DNA of 64,000 nucleotides, from assembly GCF_000423545.1 (NCBI RefSeq), contig NZ_KE384030.1, forward strand, positions 186,001 through 250,000, given 5' to 3'. Made by a program: the position numbers and the translations under genes. Positions within the stretch are counted from its first letter, which is position 1, and every line of letters starts with the position of its first letter. The notes under the pieces were generated by a model. That model ran no database searches. It was not told the DNA's origin and worked only from the letters and a program-made list of their open reading frames with translations. This DNA comes from Metapseudomonas resinovorans DSM 21078. Lineage in GTDB: Bacteria; Pseudomonadota; Gammaproteobacteria; Pseudomonadales; Pseudomonadaceae. Shown here piece after piece: positions 17,105 through 27,867 of the stretch.

Positions 17105-18454
17105 TCAGTGCTTGTCCATACCGAGTTTCTTTTCCAGGTAGTGGATGTTGATACCACCCTTGCAGAAACCCTTGTCGCGCGTGAGGTTGCGGTGCAACGG
17201 GATGTTGGTCTTGATCCCGTCGACGACGATCTCGTCCAGCGCATTGCGCATGCGCGCCATGGCTTCGTCGCGATCTTTGCCATAGGTGATCAGCTTGCCG
17301 ATCAGCGAATCGTAGTTCGGCGGAACCGCGTAGCCACTGTACAGGTGCGAGTCGACGCGAACGCCGTTTCCGCCCGGGGCATGGAAGTAGGTCACCTTGC
17401 CGGGACTGGGCATGAAGTTGTCCGGGTCTTCGGCGTTGATCCGGCATTCCAGCGCATGGCCACGGATGACCACGTCTTCCTGCTTGATCGACAGCTTGTT
17501 GCCGGCGGCGATGCTGAGCATTTCCTTGACGATGTCGATGCCGGTGACCATTTCGGTAACCGGGTGCTCTACCTGCACGCGAGTGTTCATCTCGATGAAG
17601 TAGAAGCGACCGTTCTCGTAGAGGAACTCGAAGGTGCCGGCGCCGCGGTAGCCGATTTCGATACAGGCCTGGACACAACGGTCCAGTACTTCGGCGCGGG
17701 CCTTCTCGTCGATACCCGGGGCAGGGGCTTCTTCCAGCACCTTCTGGTGACGGCGCTGCAAGGAGCAGTCGCGGTCGCCGAGGTGGATGGCGTTGCCCTG
17801 GCCGTCGGACAGGACCTGGACTTCGACGTGGCGCGGGTTGGTGAGGAACTTCTCCAGGTAGACCATGGGGTTGCCGAACGCCGCACCGGCTTCGGTACGG
17901 GTCAGCTTGGCCGACTTGATCAGTTCTTCTTCGTCATGCACCACGCGCATGCCGCGACCACCGCCGCCACCGGCTGCCTTGATGATTACGGGGTAACCCA
18001 CTTCGCGCGCGATGGCGAGTGCGGTTTCCTCGTCTTCCGGCAGCGGGCCGTCGGAGCCCGGTACGGTCGGTACGCCGGAGCGCTTCATGGCGTCCTTGGC
18101 CGAAACCTTGTCGCCCATCAGGCGAATGGTGTCGGCTTTCGGGCCGATGAAGGCAAAACCGGATTTCTCCACTTGTTCGGCGAAATCGGCGTTCTCGGCG
18201 AGGAAGCCGTAGCCCGGGTGGATCGCGGTAGCGCCGGTGAGTTCGGCGGCGCTGATGATCGCTGGGATGCTCAGGTAGGACTGGGCTGCCGAAGCCGGGC
18301 CGATGCAGACGGTCTCATCGGCCAGGGACAGGTGCATCAGCTCACGGTCGGCCGTGGAGTGCACTGCCACCGTCTTGATGCCCAGCTCCTTGCAGGCGCG
18401 CAGGATGCGCAGGGCAATCTCGCCACGGTTGGCGATCAGGACTTTTTCCAACAT
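17105..18454 (-). CDS. accC: Acetyl-CoA carboxylase, biotin carboxylase subunit AccC
   Basis: ATP-dependent carboxylation of the biotin on AccB, the first half-reaction of fatty-acid synthesis. 449 residues from ATG 18454 ([20 protein letters not shown]), the invariant N-terminus; an upstream ATG at 18475 would overlap the end of accB. The ATP-grasp domain has the glycine loop [15 protein letters not shown] and the metal/biotin site [14 protein letters not shown]. It is 17 bp downstream of accB and ends at a strong terminator. Confidence 0.98.
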   Translation of the reverse strand: MLEKVLIANRGEIALRILRACKELGIKTVAVHSTADRELMHLSLADETVCIGPASAAQSYLSIPAIISAAELTGATAIHPGYGFLAENADFAEQVEKSGFAFIGPKADTIRLMGDKVSAKDAMKRSGVPTVPGSDGPLPEDEETALAIAREVGYPVIIKAAGGGGGRGMRVVHDEEELIKSAKLTRTEAGAAFGNPMVYLEKFLTNPRHVEVQVLSDGQGNAIHLGDRDCSLQRRHQKVLEEAPAPGIDEKARAEVLDRCVQACIEIGYRGAGTFEFLYENGRFYFIEMNTRVQVEHPVTEMVTGIDIVKEMLSIAAGNKLSIKQEDVVIRGHALECRINAEDPDNFMPSPGKVTYFHAPGGNGVRVDSHLYSGYAVPPNYDSLIGKLITYGKDRDEAMARMRNALDEIVVDGIKTNIPLHRNLTRDKGFCKGGINIHYLEKKLGMDKH

Positions 18455-18471
18455 CGCAGGCTCTCCGCGGT

Positions 18472-18933
18472 TCAAACGATGGTGAACAGCGGCTGGTCGT
18501 ACTCAACCGGCTGACCGTTTTCCACCAGGACGGATTCGATCACGCCGCTGGTCTCGGCCTCGATGTGGTTCATCATCTTCATGGCTTCGACGATGCAGAG
18601 GATGTCGCCTTTCTTCACGCTCTGGCCGACTTCGACGAAGGAAGCAGTCGTCGGGGACGGCGAGCGGTAGAAGGTGCCGACCATCGGCGAGCGCACGACA
18701 CTGCCATTCAGCTTCGGTGCAGCCGGGGCCGCGGCTTCAGCAGCGGCGGCCGGGGCAGCAGCAACCGGAGCAGCTACCGGCGCAGGGGCGGCAGCGTAAA
18801 TGGGTTGACCCGCGAAGGCCTTGTTGCTGTGACGGCTGATGCGCACGGACTCTTCGCCCTCGCGGATCTCCAGTTCGTCGATACCGGACTCTTCCAGCAG
18901 TTCGATCAGTTTCTTGACTTTACGGATATCCAT
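18472..18933 (-). CDS. accB: Acetyl-CoA carboxylase biotin carboxyl carrier protein AccB
   Basis: Carries biotin between the AccC and AccA/AccD half-reactions. 153 residues. The N-terminus [20 protein letters not shown] is typical; an Ala/Pro-rich linker (about 45-75) leads to the biotinyl domain with the biotin acceptor in [10 protein letters not shown] (Lys near 119). First gene of the accBC operon, 25 bp after aroQ on the same strand, as in P. aeruginosa. Confidence 0.97.
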   Translation of the reverse strand: MDIRKVKKLIELLEESGIDELEIREGEESVRISRHSNKAFAGQPIYAAAPAPVAAPVAAAPAAAAEAAAPAAPKLNGSVVRSPMVGTFYRSPSPTTASFVEVGQSVKKGDILCIVEAMKMMNHIEAETSGVIESVLVENGQPVEYDQPLFTIV

Positions 18934-18958
18934 TAATCATCAACTCCCAAGGGTGAGG

Positions 18959-19402
18959 TCAGGGGCGTTCAAGGTGTTCTAGCGCCGCGTCCAGGGCCAG
19001 GCGGTAGCCGGTGGCACCCAGACCGCAGATCACTCCCACGGCAACGTCGGAAAAGTAGGAGTGATGGCGAAAAGGTTCTCGCTTGTGCACGTTGGACAGG
19101 TGCACTTCGATGAATGGGATGCTCACTGCGAGCAATGCGTCACGTAGGGCGACACTTGTATGCGTGAAAGCCGCAGGATTGATGATGATGAAGTCCACTC
19201 CTTCACCACGGGCGGCATGAATCCGGTCGATCAGTTCGTACTCGGCATTGCTCTGCAGGTACATCAGATGGTGTCCGGCTTCGCGGGCGCGGCGCTCCAG
19301 GTCCTGGTTGATCTCGGCCAGGGTGGTAGCCCCGTATTTGTCGGGTTCGCGGGTCCCCAGCAGGTTGAGGTTGGGGCCATGCAGGACGAGCAGGGTGGCC
19401 AT
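18959..19402 (-). CDS. aroQ: Type II 3-dehydroquinate dehydratase AroQ
   Basis: Shikimate pathway: dehydration of 3-dehydroquinate. 147 residues, the dodecameric type-II family length. Motifs: [20 protein letters not shown] (active-site Tyr and Arg), [32 protein letters not shown] (catalytic His region is FIEVHLSN). Immediately upstream of accB, a common gene pair. The gap 19403-19525 shows no gene. Confidence 0.97.
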   Translation of the reverse strand: MATLLVLHGPNLNLLGTREPDKYGATTLAEINQDLERRAREAGHHLMYLQSNAEYELIDRIHAARGEGVDFIIINPAAFTHTSVALRDALLAVSIPFIEVHLSNVHKREPFRHHSYFSDVAVGVICGLGATGYRLALDAALEHLERP

Positions 19403-19525
19403 GCTGTTTTGTTCCTTATTGGAGGCCAGGCGGCACTATGCCGGATAGCCGGAAAGGCTGTCCAGTTGCCAACAATAGTCGACAAGATGCCCGGTGTTTA
19501 CGGCAAATATATGACGTTGCATGCA

Positions 19526-21304
19526 TCAGCGCGATGCATTCGCCTGTTGCAGACGAGCGGCGAAGGCCTTGGCATCGACTTCACCTACGACTCGCAGATC
19601 GGCCAGTTCGTCACCCCGCCCGTTGAAAAACAGGATGGCCGGCGGTCCGAACAGCTTGTAGCGGTCGAGTAACGCGCGTTGTTCCGCGTTGCTCTCGGTC
19701 ATGTCGAAGCGGATCAGGCGGTAGCCGCCCAGCTGCGAGGTAACCTCCGTGGCAGTAAGGACTTCACGCTCGATCACCTTGCAACTAATGCACCAGTCGG
19801 CATACCAGTCCAGCAGCAGCGGCTGGCCAGAGCCCTTGGCTTCGGCCAGGGCACCGGTGAGTTCCGCCGGGGTCTTGATGGTCTGCCATTGCCCGGTGGC
19901 TGGCGCGACAGACGGCGCACCAACCAGGTGCGTGCGGCCCAGCGGGCGCAACGGGTCGGTTTCACCCTGAAGGGCGCCGGCCCAGGCGGCCACGGCGTAC
20001 ACCAGCAGGACCAGGCCGCCGAGCTGCGCCAAGCGCTCGCGGGGCGCCTTGGGAGTGAACTCCAGGGCCCCGAGGAACAGCGCCACGCCGCCGGCCAGCA
20101 GGCCCCAGAGGCCTAGGGCCAGGGGGCCGGGCAGGACGCGTTCGAGCATCCACACCGCCACCGCCAGCAGTAGCACGCCGAAGGCGTTGCGTACGGCGAC
20201 CATCCACTGGCCGGCCTTGGGCAGAAGCGCGCCACCGCCAGTGGCGAACAGCACCAGGGGAGCGCCCATGCCCAGGCCGAGTGCGAAGAGTTTCAGGCCG
20301 CCACCCAGGGCATCGCCGCTTGCACTGATATAAAGCAGCGCTCCGGCCAGCGGTGCGGAAACACAAGGGGAAACCAGCAGGCTGGAGACTACGCCGAGCA
20401 GTGCGGCGCTCCAGATCGAACCGCCCTTGGTGCTGCCGGCCAAGGTGTCCAGCGGGCCGCTGATGAAGCGCGGCAGGCGCAGTTCATAGAGGCCGAACAT
20501 GGCCAGGGCAAAGGCGGTGAAGAAGGCGGCGAAAGGCACCAGTACCCAGGGGGATTGCAGTCGCGCCTGGAGGTTGAGTTCGGCACCGAACACGCCCATC
20601 AGCGCGCCCAGCAGGGCGAAGCAGGCAGCCATCGGCAGCACGTAGGCCAATGACAGCACCAGGCCGCGGCTGCCACCCGCCTGGCCGCGCAGTACCACGC
20701 CGGAGAGGATCGGCAGCATCGGCAGCACGCAGGGGGTGAAGGTCAGGCCCAGGCCAGCGAGGAAGAACAGCGCCAGTTCGTGCCAGCTCCAGCCTTTGCC
20801 CGTGGCGGTACCGCCAATTCCAGACGCGTCGCCGCCCGTCGCGCCAGCGGCCAGCTTCAGCACCTCGGTTTCCGGCGGATAGCACAGGCCCTTGTCGGCG
20901 CAGCCCTGGTAGGTCACGCGTAACTCGGTCGGTGCCTTGCGGGCCGGGTCTACCGGCAGGTCCACGTCCAGCACGCCGTAATAGACCTCCACATCACCGA
21001 AGTACTCGTCGGTCTTGTGCTCGCCGGCGGGCAGCACCGGCTGTCCCAGGCCGCTGTCGGCGGGTTCGGCGCGGAACTGGAAACGATGGCGATAGAGGTA
21101 GTAGCCCTCGGCATTGGTGAAGCGCAGCTTCACCGAGGTAGGTGTGCTTTCCACCAGGCTGAGGCGGAAGGCCTCGCGCACCGGCAGGAAATCGCCACTG
21201 TTATTGAGGGAGGCACCCAGGTTCGGGTTCGGGCGGTTGTCCAGCAACCCTGCGCTAGCGGGCAGGGCCACCAGCAGCAGGATCAGGCTCAGCAGGCGGC
21301 GCAT
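19526..21304 (-). CDS. dsbD: Thiol:disulfide interchange protein DsbD (DipZ)
   Basis: Passes electrons from cytoplasmic thioredoxin to periplasmic DsbC and cytochrome maturation partners. 592 residues from ATG 21304 (MRRLLSLILLLVALPASA, cleavable signal). The N-terminal alpha domain has the Cys pair in YQGCADKGLCYPP; the central eight-helix domain begins LTFTPCVLPMLPIL, with its second Cys in VSPCVSAPLAGALL; the C-terminal thioredoxin domain has WYADWCISCKVIE. The frame is open further upstream, but the signal peptide fixes the start. All three redox Cys pairs are intact. Confidence 0.95.
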   Translation of the reverse strand: MRRLLSLILLLVALPASAGLLDNRPNPNLGASLNNSGDFLPVREAFRLSLVESTPTSVKLRFTNAEGYYLYRHRFQFRAEPADSGLGQPVLPAGEHKTDEYFGDVEVYYGVLDVDLPVDPARKAPTELRVTYQGCADKGLCYPPETEVLKLAAGATGGDASGIGGTATGKGWSWHELALFFLAGLGLTFTPCVLPMLPILSGVVLRGQAGGSRGLVLSLAYVLPMAACFALLGALMGVFGAELNLQARLQSPWVLVPFAAFFTAFALAMFGLYELRLPRFISGPLDTLAGSTKGGSIWSAALLGVVSSLLVSPCVSAPLAGALLYISASGDALGGGLKLFALGLGMGAPLVLFATGGGALLPKAGQWMVAVRNAFGVLLLAVAVWMLERVLPGPLALGLWGLLAGGVALFLGALEFTPKAPRERLAQLGGLVLLVYAVAAWAGALQGETDPLRPLGRTHLVGAPSVAPATGQWQTIKTPAELTGALAEAKGSGQPLLLDWYADWCISCKVIEREVLTATEVTSQLGGYRLIRFDMTESNAEQRALLDRYKLFGPPAILFFNGRGDELADLRVVGEVDAKAFAARLQQANASR

Positions 21305-21457
21305 GGAAGTCTCTTGGGCAGAAAGTGCTCGCATCATAGCGAACCTCGGCGCCTTCCTGCAGGCTCCAGGCTGTAAGCGGTTTTGTCCTCGGGCTGAAAG
21401 GTCTGGGGGTGGAGGGTAGGAGAAAGCTCCGGCGCGACAATCCGTCACGCCATAGCG

Positions 21458-23422
21458 TCAGACGCGGAAGGCCTGCACCGCCGTATGCAGTTCGCCACCC
21501 AGCTGCAGCAGGCGCTCGCCCTGGCTGCGGCTTTCGCTGATGCGTGCCAGGTTGTCGCCGCCCAGTTGATGGATCTGCTCGCTGTGGTCGCGGATGTCGC
21601 TCACCGCACCGCTCTGCTGGGCGGTGGCGTCGGCGATGCGCTCGGCCATGCTGGCGATGGTGCGGATGGCGCTGACCACTTCCACCAGCGCGCCGTCGGC
21701 GGCCGCGGCCTGCTCGGCGCTGGCTTCTGCGTGCTCCACCTGGATGCGCATGGCTTCCACCGACTGCCGCGCCGCCTGTTGCAGGCGGGCGATCAGTTGC
21801 TGGATTTCCGTGGTGGCGCCGGTGGTGCGCTGGGACAGGGAGCGTACTTCCTCGGCAACGACAGCGAAGCCGCGGCCCATTTCTCCGGCGCGGGCGGCTT
21901 CGATGGCGGCGTTGAGGGCCAGCAGGTTGGTCTGCTCGGCAATGCCGCGGATCACCGTCAGCACCTTGTCAATGGTTTCGGTCTCTTCGGCCAGGCGCTC
22001 CACGGCCTGCGCGTTGTTCTGCACTTCGCCCACCAGTTGGTGCAGGCCGGCCAGGCTCTGGTCGATCACGCTCTGGCCTTGCTCCACGGCAAGCCCGGCG
22101 TCGCGACTGGCATCCGCGGCCAGGCTGGCGTCACCGGCCACCTGCTGGATGGTGCTTTCCAGCTCGCCCAGCGCGTCGCGTATCTGTGCGGTGCCGCCGG
22201 CCTGGTCTTCGGCGCCGGCATGCAGGCCGTTGTTCAGGTCGGCCAGGGCACTGCTGCTGCCGGCCACCCGTTCGGCGTGCTGGCGGATGGTGCCGACCAG
22301 TTCGCCAAGGTAATCGCGCAAGCGGTTGAGCGAGTCTTCGATGCGGCGCAGGTCGAGGGTGTTGGAGCCCAGGGCGATGGGGCGGCTGAAGTCGCCGGCG
22401 GCCCAGGCACCCAGGGCGGCCACCAGGCGACCTAGGACCTGCGTCAGACGGCGCTGGATGCGGTCGATGCACAGGGCGATGAGCAGGATCAGGCCGATCA
22501 TCAGACCCTGCATCAGGCGGACCTCACCCTGGATGCGGCCGTGCTCGGCGCGCACTTGCGGCTCCAGCGCAGCCAGTGCGGCCTGCAGGGCATCCACTCG
22601 CTGGACGGTGGTGGCGGCCAGTTCGGCGCGACGCTGGATCAGTTCGCGAGTGCGTGTCAGTTCACCCGGGTAGCGTTTGAGCAGGCCGGCCAGCTCGCGT
22701 TTGAGGGCGATGCCCCGGTCCTCGGCCTGACTGGTTTCGCTACTGCTTTCCAGGCCCATCATGGCGGCGAAGTCGTTGGCGGCCGAGTCGCTGCTGTCGG
22801 CTACGCCGAGCAGGGGCAGTTGTTCCAGCTGGGCGCTGTCGCGGCCCAGGGCTTCCAGCTCGCGCTCGACATCGGCGGCCAACTCGTCGCGGCCACTGGC
22901 AACCAGCTTGGCCCGGGCCTGGCTGAGGCGATTGAGGTGCTGGGCGGCGGCAAACAGCGGCGCGCGGTAGTCGCCGGCGGTCGGGGTGCTGGCGGAGTCG
23001 GCGTACCGGGCGAGCTGATCAAGGGAACCGGCGATTTCCCGCTCGGCCTGGATCAGCAGGCCCTGGGGGTCGCCTGCCAACTTGCCGGCGGCGAGCAGTT
23101 CGCCGCGAGTGAATTCGCGCAACTCGACGAAGCTGGGCAGCAGGTCGCGGGTGAACTCCTCGGGAAGCTGGCCGAGGCGCTGTTCCAGGTTGTCGATGCC
23201 CTGGCTGGCCGCGCTGTGACGCAGGGCGTCGCCGCTATTGAGATAGGCCTGGACGTTGTCCGCCACTTCACCGCGAAAGCGTTGGGCCAGTTCCAGGTAC
23301 TGCTCCATCAACTGGTAGGGCCGCTGCAGGGCCTGCTGCGACCACCAGAGGGTGGCCCCCAATGCGAGGCACACAGTGACCAGCAGCAGGGTAATGAGGT
23401 TGGTGAGCAGTTTCAGGCGCAT
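21458..23422 (-). CDS. ctpL: Methyl-accepting chemotaxis protein, CtpL-like
   Basis: A 654-residue transmembrane chemoreceptor. TM1 is near 5-27 ([19 protein letters not shown]); a long helical periplasmic domain (about 30-300) follows, then TM2 ([19 protein letters not shown]), a HAMP region and a signalling domain with the hairpin tip [20 protein letters not shown] followed by [20 protein letters not shown]. The position between dsbD and the GcbA-type gene is that of PA4844 (CtpL), a phosphate and chloro-aromatic chemoreceptor. The symbol rests on synteny and architecture; the ligand is not proven by what I can see. Confidence 0.85.
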   Translation of the reverse strand: MRLKLLTNLITLLLVTVCLALGATLWWSQQALQRPYQLMEQYLELAQRFRGEVADNVQAYLNSGDALRHSAASQGIDNLEQRLGQLPEEFTRDLLPSFVELREFTRGELLAAGKLAGDPQGLLIQAEREIAGSLDQLARYADSASTPTAGDYRAPLFAAAQHLNRLSQARAKLVASGRDELAADVERELEALGRDSAQLEQLPLLGVADSSDSAANDFAAMMGLESSSETSQAEDRGIALKRELAGLLKRYPGELTRTRELIQRRAELAATTVQRVDALQAALAALEPQVRAEHGRIQGEVRLMQGLMIGLILLIALCIDRIQRRLTQVLGRLVAALGAWAAGDFSRPIALGSNTLDLRRIEDSLNRLRDYLGELVGTIRQHAERVAGSSSALADLNNGLHAGAEDQAGGTAQIRDALGELESTIQQVAGDASLAADASRDAGLAVEQGQSVIDQSLAGLHQLVGEVQNNAQAVERLAEETETIDKVLTVIRGIAEQTNLLALNAAIEAARAGEMGRGFAVVAEEVRSLSQRTTGATTEIQQLIARLQQAARQSVEAMRIQVEHAEASAEQAAAADGALVEVVSAIRTIASMAERIADATAQQSGAVSDIRDHSEQIHQLGGDNLARISESRSQGERLLQLGGELHTAVQAFRV

Positions 23423-23497
23423 CTTGTCCTCGACAGGCTTCTGAGGGATGGCCAGATGATATTGCGGTTTAGTGACAGTCCCGTGACGGCGGGGAGG

Positions 23498-25114
23498 TCA
23501 GTCCTGGTGCAACTCCACCCGGTTGCGCCCGCCGTGTTTGGCGCGGTAGAGCGCTTCGTCGGCCTGCTTGGAGAGCTGGTTGATGTCGAGGCCGTCCTGC
23601 AGTTGGGCGATACCGCAACTGAAGGTGCAGGACAGGTCGTGGGGTTGCGCCGGGTAGCGGATCTCGGCGAAGCGGCGGCGGATTTCTTCCAGCACGCGGT
23701 GCGCAGCCGCCAGGTCGGTATCGGGGAGTACCACGGCGAATTCCTCGCCCCCATAGCGGCCAATGTGGTCGGTCTTGCGCAGGCGTTGCTTGAGGAACAG
23801 GGCGAGGCTTTTGATCACCCGGTCGCCCATGGGGTGGCCGTAGGTGTCGTTGACCTTCTTGAAGTGGTCGATATCGAGCATGGCGAAGCACAGCGGCTTG
23901 CCGTCCCGGCGTGCCCGGGAGCTGGCGTCTTCCAGTAACTGCAGGGTGTGGGTGTGGTTGAACAGCCCGGTGAGGCTGTCGCGCACCATGCGCGCCTTCA
24001 GGCTGCGCGCCCGCTTGGCGCGGGTGCGCACCGTGGCGATCAGGTGGCGCGGCTTGATCGGTTTGGTGAGGAAGTCGTCGCCGCCCTCGCTCATGGCGTC
24101 CAGCTGTTTATTCAGGTCGTCCTCGGCCGACAGATAAATGATCGGCACGCTGACGTAACGCTCGTGCTGGCGAATGACCTTGGCCAGTTCGGTGCCCAGG
24201 CATTCGGGCATGTACATGTCGAGGATGATCAGGTCTGGCTGGAAATCGGCCAGGGCCAACAGGGCCTGTACCGGCTCGGTGATGACGCGGGTGACGATGC
24301 CGGCCGAGTTGAGGACCAGTTCGGTATGGGTGGCCTGGGCTCGGGAGTCGTCAACCACCAGCACCTTGAACGGGTCGTAGTGAGCGGTGCGGGTCAGGGT
24401 TTCCAGCTTCTCCAGCAGGCTGGACGCATCCAGGGCGCCGGTGAAGAACTCCTGGCCGCCGGCGCGCACGGCAGTCAGGCGGGTCGGGGCGTCGGCCTCG
24501 TCATGGCTGAAGAAGATGATCGGCAGCTTCTGTTCCAGCCCTTGCTGGGCCTCGCGTGCCAGCTCCAGGCCCTGGCCCGGTCCGGAGAAGTCCACTTCAA
24601 GCACGATGGCTGCCGGATGCCGTTCGGCCATGGCCGAACGGAAGGCGTTGGCGCTCTCGCAGAGCTGCGCGTTGAGGCCGAAGAACTCCAGTTGCTGGGT
24701 CAGGCGCTCGGCGCGCTCCTTACTTTGCAGCGCCAGGTAAACCGGTTTGCGCAAGGGCGGCAGGAAGGTCTGCTCGAACTGGTCGCCATGACGCAGGCCG
24801 GTGCGCGACAGGCGCTGCATCAGCAGGCTGAGTTCAGTGATCAGGTCGCTCGACAGGCGGCCGCGATTCTCCTCGACGCCGCGCAGGCAATTACCGATGG
24901 CCATCGCAAGGCGGGTGTGCTCGGGCTGCTCGAAGCGTTCGGCATAGCGCTGCAGGTAGAGGCTGGCCTCGGCCAGCTCGGTCATGCAGGCCGTGCTCCA
25001 CTCGCTGCGTTGCAGGCGCTGCCAGATCTCCAGGACATGTCGCGCCTGGTTGATCACCCGCTGGGCGAAGTGGTTCTTGAGTCTGTCGCGACTGGGATCT
25101 TCGTGCTCGGTCAT
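23498..25114 (-). CDS. gcbA: Response regulator with GGDEF domain (GcbA-like diguanylate cyclase)
   Basis: Cytosolic diguanylate cyclase of 538 residues. Start at 25114 (MTEHEDPSRDRLKNHF). An N-terminal helical part is followed by a degenerate receiver (about 140-250), a full receiver with VLVVDDSRAQ and DLIILDMYMPE, and a GGDEF domain with active site YGGEEF (near 455). The inhibitory I-site RKTD lies five residues before it, so product feedback is expected. Synteny with PA4843 (gcbA, surface attachment) supports the symbol. Transcribed toward the chemoreceptor gene 75 bp downstream. Confidence 0.88.
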   Translation of the reverse strand: MTEHEDPSRDRLKNHFAQRVINQARHVLEIWQRLQRSEWSTACMTELAEASLYLQRYAERFEQPEHTRLAMAIGNCLRGVEENRGRLSSDLITELSLLMQRLSRTGLRHGDQFEQTFLPPLRKPVYLALQSKERAERLTQQLEFFGLNAQLCESANAFRSAMAERHPAAIVLEVDFSGPGQGLELAREAQQGLEQKLPIIFFSHDEADAPTRLTAVRAGGQEFFTGALDASSLLEKLETLTRTAHYDPFKVLVVDDSRAQATHTELVLNSAGIVTRVITEPVQALLALADFQPDLIILDMYMPECLGTELAKVIRQHERYVSVPIIYLSAEDDLNKQLDAMSEGGDDFLTKPIKPRHLIATVRTRAKRARSLKARMVRDSLTGLFNHTHTLQLLEDASSRARRDGKPLCFAMLDIDHFKKVNDTYGHPMGDRVIKSLALFLKQRLRKTDHIGRYGGEEFAVVLPDTDLAAAHRVLEEIRRRFAEIRYPAQPHDLSCTFSCGIAQLQDGLDINQLSKQADEALYRAKHGGRNRVELHQD

Positions 25115-25396
25115 GGCCGGGGGTGTCGCCTGGAGACGATCTAGATGATGGCTCCATGCTATCACCTTGTGTTCGGTACGCCAGTGCCATCTGTCCCGGT
25201 TTTGCACGAAATGCGGGGTAAATTTCGTCAACCGGTGGCCACAGGGCCGAAACAGGCGCGCGCGCCGGATGATGGTTTGGCTCGCGGCCACTGCGCTGCG
25301 CCCGCGCATCCCTTATAGTGCAGGACTCGCCCACGACACCCTTGGCGGGGCGTGGTCGAACCTTTCCGTGCTGATCGAAATTCGAAGGACACTGCC

Positions 25397-26467
25397 ATGC
25401 TGGACTGGAAGAAGCGTATGGGCGACGCACGCGAGCGCGTCGATGATTCGGTTGACGATGTGCGCAGCTATTTCGGCGGGATCTGGCTGAGCCGCGCCCT
25501 CGGCAGCCTGCTGGTGATCTACCTGCTCGCCTGTGTGGTGGTGGGTTGGTACTGGAGCCGCGAGCCCGACCTCTTCCCCGTGCAGCAGGACGCCCAGGCG
25601 GCTGCCGAGCGCGCCGGTCGCCAGATGGTCAACGGCTACACCACGGTGGAAGCCCTCAAGACCGTGGCTCAGACCCTGCTCGACAAGAGCGGCGGCTACC
25701 TCTCCAACGACCTGGCCCCGCCTGGCCTCTGGCTGGACAACATGCCCAGCTGGGAATACGGCGTGCTGGTCCAGGTGCGCGACCTGTCCCGCGCCCTGCG
25801 CAAGGACTTCGCCCGCTCCCAGTCCCAGTCCACCGAGGACCCGGACCTGGCCAAGGCCGAGCCGCGCTTCAACTTCGATAACAAGAGCTGGGCGTTGCCC
25901 GCTGCAGAGGCCGAGTACAAGGAAGGTATCCGTTCCCTGGATCGCTTCCTGGCCCGCCTCTCCGACCCCAAGCAGCCCAACGCGCAGTTCTATTCCCGTG
26001 CCGACAACCTGAACAACTGGCTGGGCGACGTCGCCACCCGTCTCGGTTCGCTGTCCCAACGCCTGTCCGCCAGCGTCGGCCGAGTGCGCCTGAACACCGA
26101 TATCAGCCCGGAAGCTGCCGCGGTCAGTGGCCAGGTACCAGCCGTGAGCGAAGAAGTCGTCGAGACGCCCTGGCTGCAGATCGACAACGTCTTCTATGAA
26201 GCCCGTGGCCAGGCCTGGGCGCTGTCGCACATCCTGCGCGCCATCGAAGTCGACTTCGCCGACGTCCTGGCGAAGAAGAACGCCACCATCAGCGTGCGGC
26301 AGATCATTCGTGAGCTGGAGGCTGCCCAGGAGCCGCTGTGGAGCCCCATGGTGCTGAACGGCAGCGGCTACGGCATCCTGGCGAACCACTCGCTGGTAAT
26401 GGCCAACTACATCTCCCGCGCCAATGCCGCCGTCATCGACCTGCGCCAGTTGCTGGAGCAGGGCTGA
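25397..26467 (+). CDS. DUF2333 inner-membrane protein
   Basis: A 356-residue protein of the DUF2333 family (PA4842-like), function unknown. One transmembrane helix (ALGSLLVIYLLACVVVGWYW, about 31-51) anchors a large soluble domain, probably periplasmic, rich in helices; conserved stretches include GGYLSNDLAPPGLWLDNMPS and YSRADNLNNWLGDV. Start at 25397 (MLDWKKRMGDARERV) with AAGGA upstream; an ATG at 25352 is less likely. It diverges from the GGDEF gene and shares a TGATG junction with the Nudix gene, so the two are translationally coupled. Confidence 0.85.
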   Translation: MLDWKKRMGDARERVDDSVDDVRSYFGGIWLSRALGSLLVIYLLACVVVGWYWSREPDLFPVQQDAQAAAERAGRQMVNGYTTVEALKTVAQTLLDKSGGYLSNDLAPPGLWLDNMPSWEYGVLVQVRDLSRALRKDFARSQSQSTEDPDLAKAEPRFNFDNKSWALPAAEAEYKEGIRSLDRFLARLSDPKQPNAQFYSRADNLNNWLGDVATRLGSLSQRLSASVGRVRLNTDISPEAAAVSGQVPAVSEEVVETPWLQIDNVFYEARGQAWALSHILRAIEVDFADVLAKKNATISVRQIIRELEAAQEPLWSPMVLNGSGYGILANHSLVMANYISRANAAVIDLRQLLEQG

Positions 26468-26991
26468 TGGTGATCGACGAACGCGAGGCGGCCCATCGTG
26501 CCGCCTCCGACGCCGAGCGGGTGGCCTGGGTCGATGAGGATGACCGCCCGCTCGGCGGTCTGCCTCGCGCCGAGTTGCGCGAGCGCGGACTGATCTCGCG
26601 CGGCACCTTCATCCTGCTGTTCAACACCGCCGGCCAGCTCTGCGTGCATCGCCGCACCCTGAGCAAGGCGCTTTATCCGGGCTACTGGGATGTGGCCGCC
26701 GGGGGCATGGTGCAGGAAGGCGAGGAGTACGCAGAATCCGCTGCCCGCGAGTTGGAAGAGGAACTCGGCATCGGCGGCGTGCCGCTGCGCGAGCATGGCC
26801 GCTTCTATTTCGACGAGCCGGGCAACCGCCTCTGGGGGGCTGTGTTCTCCGCCGTTTCCGACGCGCCGCTCAAGCTGCAGCCGGAGGAGGTAATGGACGC
26901 GCGGTTCATGGACGTGCAGGACGCTTTGGTCCAGCAGCCTTGCTGCCCGGACTCCCTCAAGGCGCTGAAGCTCTACCTCGCTTCCGTCTAG
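26467..26991 (+). CDS. Nudix hydrolase
   Basis: A 174-residue pyrophosphohydrolase. The Nudix box is complete: GGMVQEGEEYAESAARELEE followed by ELGI, matching Gx5Ex7REUxEExGU. The N-terminal part (VAWVDEDDRPLGGLPRAELR) and the sequence RTLSKALYPGYWD resemble IPP-isomerase-like Nudix enzymes of the YfcD type. The start ATG overlaps the stop of the DUF2333 gene (TGATG). Substrate unknown. Confidence 0.9.
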   Translation: MVIDEREAAHRAASDAERVAWVDEDDRPLGGLPRAELRERGLISRGTFILLFNTAGQLCVHRRTLSKALYPGYWDVAAGGMVQEGEEYAESAARELEEELGIGGVPLREHGRFYFDEPGNRLWGAVFSAVSDAPLKLQPEEVMDARFMDVQDALVQQPCCPDSLKALKLYLASV

Positions 26992-27363
26992 GCTGCTCTT
27001 CCACCTTGTATTTCAATCGCCAAGGGTTGCGCAGCAGCCCCGCAGTCCTGGGAGGCAGACCTTCGGCCTGCTTGGCGAATGAATTCGCCCTTACATTGAA
27101 AATGCCCCGAACACCTTCTCAACCCGCGCCAGGCGCGGGTTTGTGCAGAATCCCGGACCCTTTCGTGCGGGATGCTGCACGAGGTCGCCAATCTGTCGAT
27201 CAATGGCGCATTTTCGTACTTAGCATTCGCCGCGATAACTGCTAAATTTCGCCGCCTTTCAACCCTGGCCTCCCAGCCAGGCAGCGCTGCCCCTGCCAGA
27301 GTGGGGCTTCGCGGTCGGCTCCCCGCCGACCAGTCGCTATCCTGACCCCTACGAGGAAAGCCG
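26992..27363. other. Intergenic region with palindromes
   Basis: This 372-bp gap has no credible gene. It holds a 16-bp palindrome GGCGAATGAATTCGCC (27074-27089), a motif reused at 30688, 30821, 31385, 43900 and 50855. It also holds a hairpin AACCCGCGCC/GGCGCGGGTT (27121-27141) followed by TTG, a plausible terminator for the Nudix transcript. The remainder precedes the SUI1 gene and must contain its promoter, which I cannot define. Confidence 0.6.
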
Positions 27364-27735
27364 GTGGTCAAGAAAGCTTCGTCCTTTGCCGCCCTGGGCG
27401 GCCTGGTGTACTCCACCGACAGCGGCCGGCACTGCCCGGAATGCCGCCAGCCTCTCGACGCCTGTGTCTGCAAGCAAGCCGCCGTGCCTGCTGGTGATGG
27501 CATTGCGCGCGTGCGCCGTGAAACCAAGGGCCGTGGCGGCAAGACCGTCACCACCGTCAGCGGCGTACCGCTGGCCGAAGATGCCCTGAAGGATCTGGCC
27601 AGTGCGCTCAAGCGTCGTTGTGGAACCGGTGGAGCCCTGAAGGACGGCGTGATCGAGATCCAGGGCGACCACGTGGGCCTGTTGCTTGAAGAACTCGCCA
27701 AGCGCGGCTTCAAGGCCAAGAAATCCGGCGGCTGA
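27364..27735 (+). CDS. SUI1/YciH-family translation factor
   Basis: A 123-residue relative of eukaryotic eIF1 (YciH). It starts with GTG at 27364 (VKKASSFAALGGLVYSTDSG), with GAGGAAAG just upstream. A zinc-binding-like CxxC...CxC pattern (HCPECRQPLDACVCK) precedes the SUI1 fold: RVRRETKGRGGKTVTTVSG then LKRRCGTGGALKDGVIEIQG. In bacteria the role is non-essential and concerns start-codon fidelity. Located just before speA, as in P. aeruginosa (PA4840). Confidence 0.92.
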   Translation: MVKKASSFAALGGLVYSTDSGRHCPECRQPLDACVCKQAAVPAGDGIARVRRETKGRGGKTVTTVSGVPLAEDALKDLASALKRRCGTGGALKDGVIEIQGDHVGLLLEELAKRGFKAKKSGG

Positions 27736-27810
27736 GCCACGGCTTTCTAAACTGACCGTCATAGCAGCGGTCAACACTCCAACGTCACACGACCGAATTA
27801 ACCTGTCAGC

Positions 27811-27846
27811 GCCCGCCCGGCACGATCCGGCGGGCATGGCCCTTTT
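27811..27846 (+). terminator. Hairpin between SUI1 gene and speA
   Basis: GCCCGCC (27811) pairs with GGCGGGC (27830-27836) around a 12-base loop, followed after a few bases by TTTT. It lies 76 bp after the SUI1 stop and 22 bp before the speA ATG, so it is either a weak terminator or a speA leader hairpin. Confidence 0.5.
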
Positions 27847-27867
27847 CTATCCCATAGGGGGAAACCG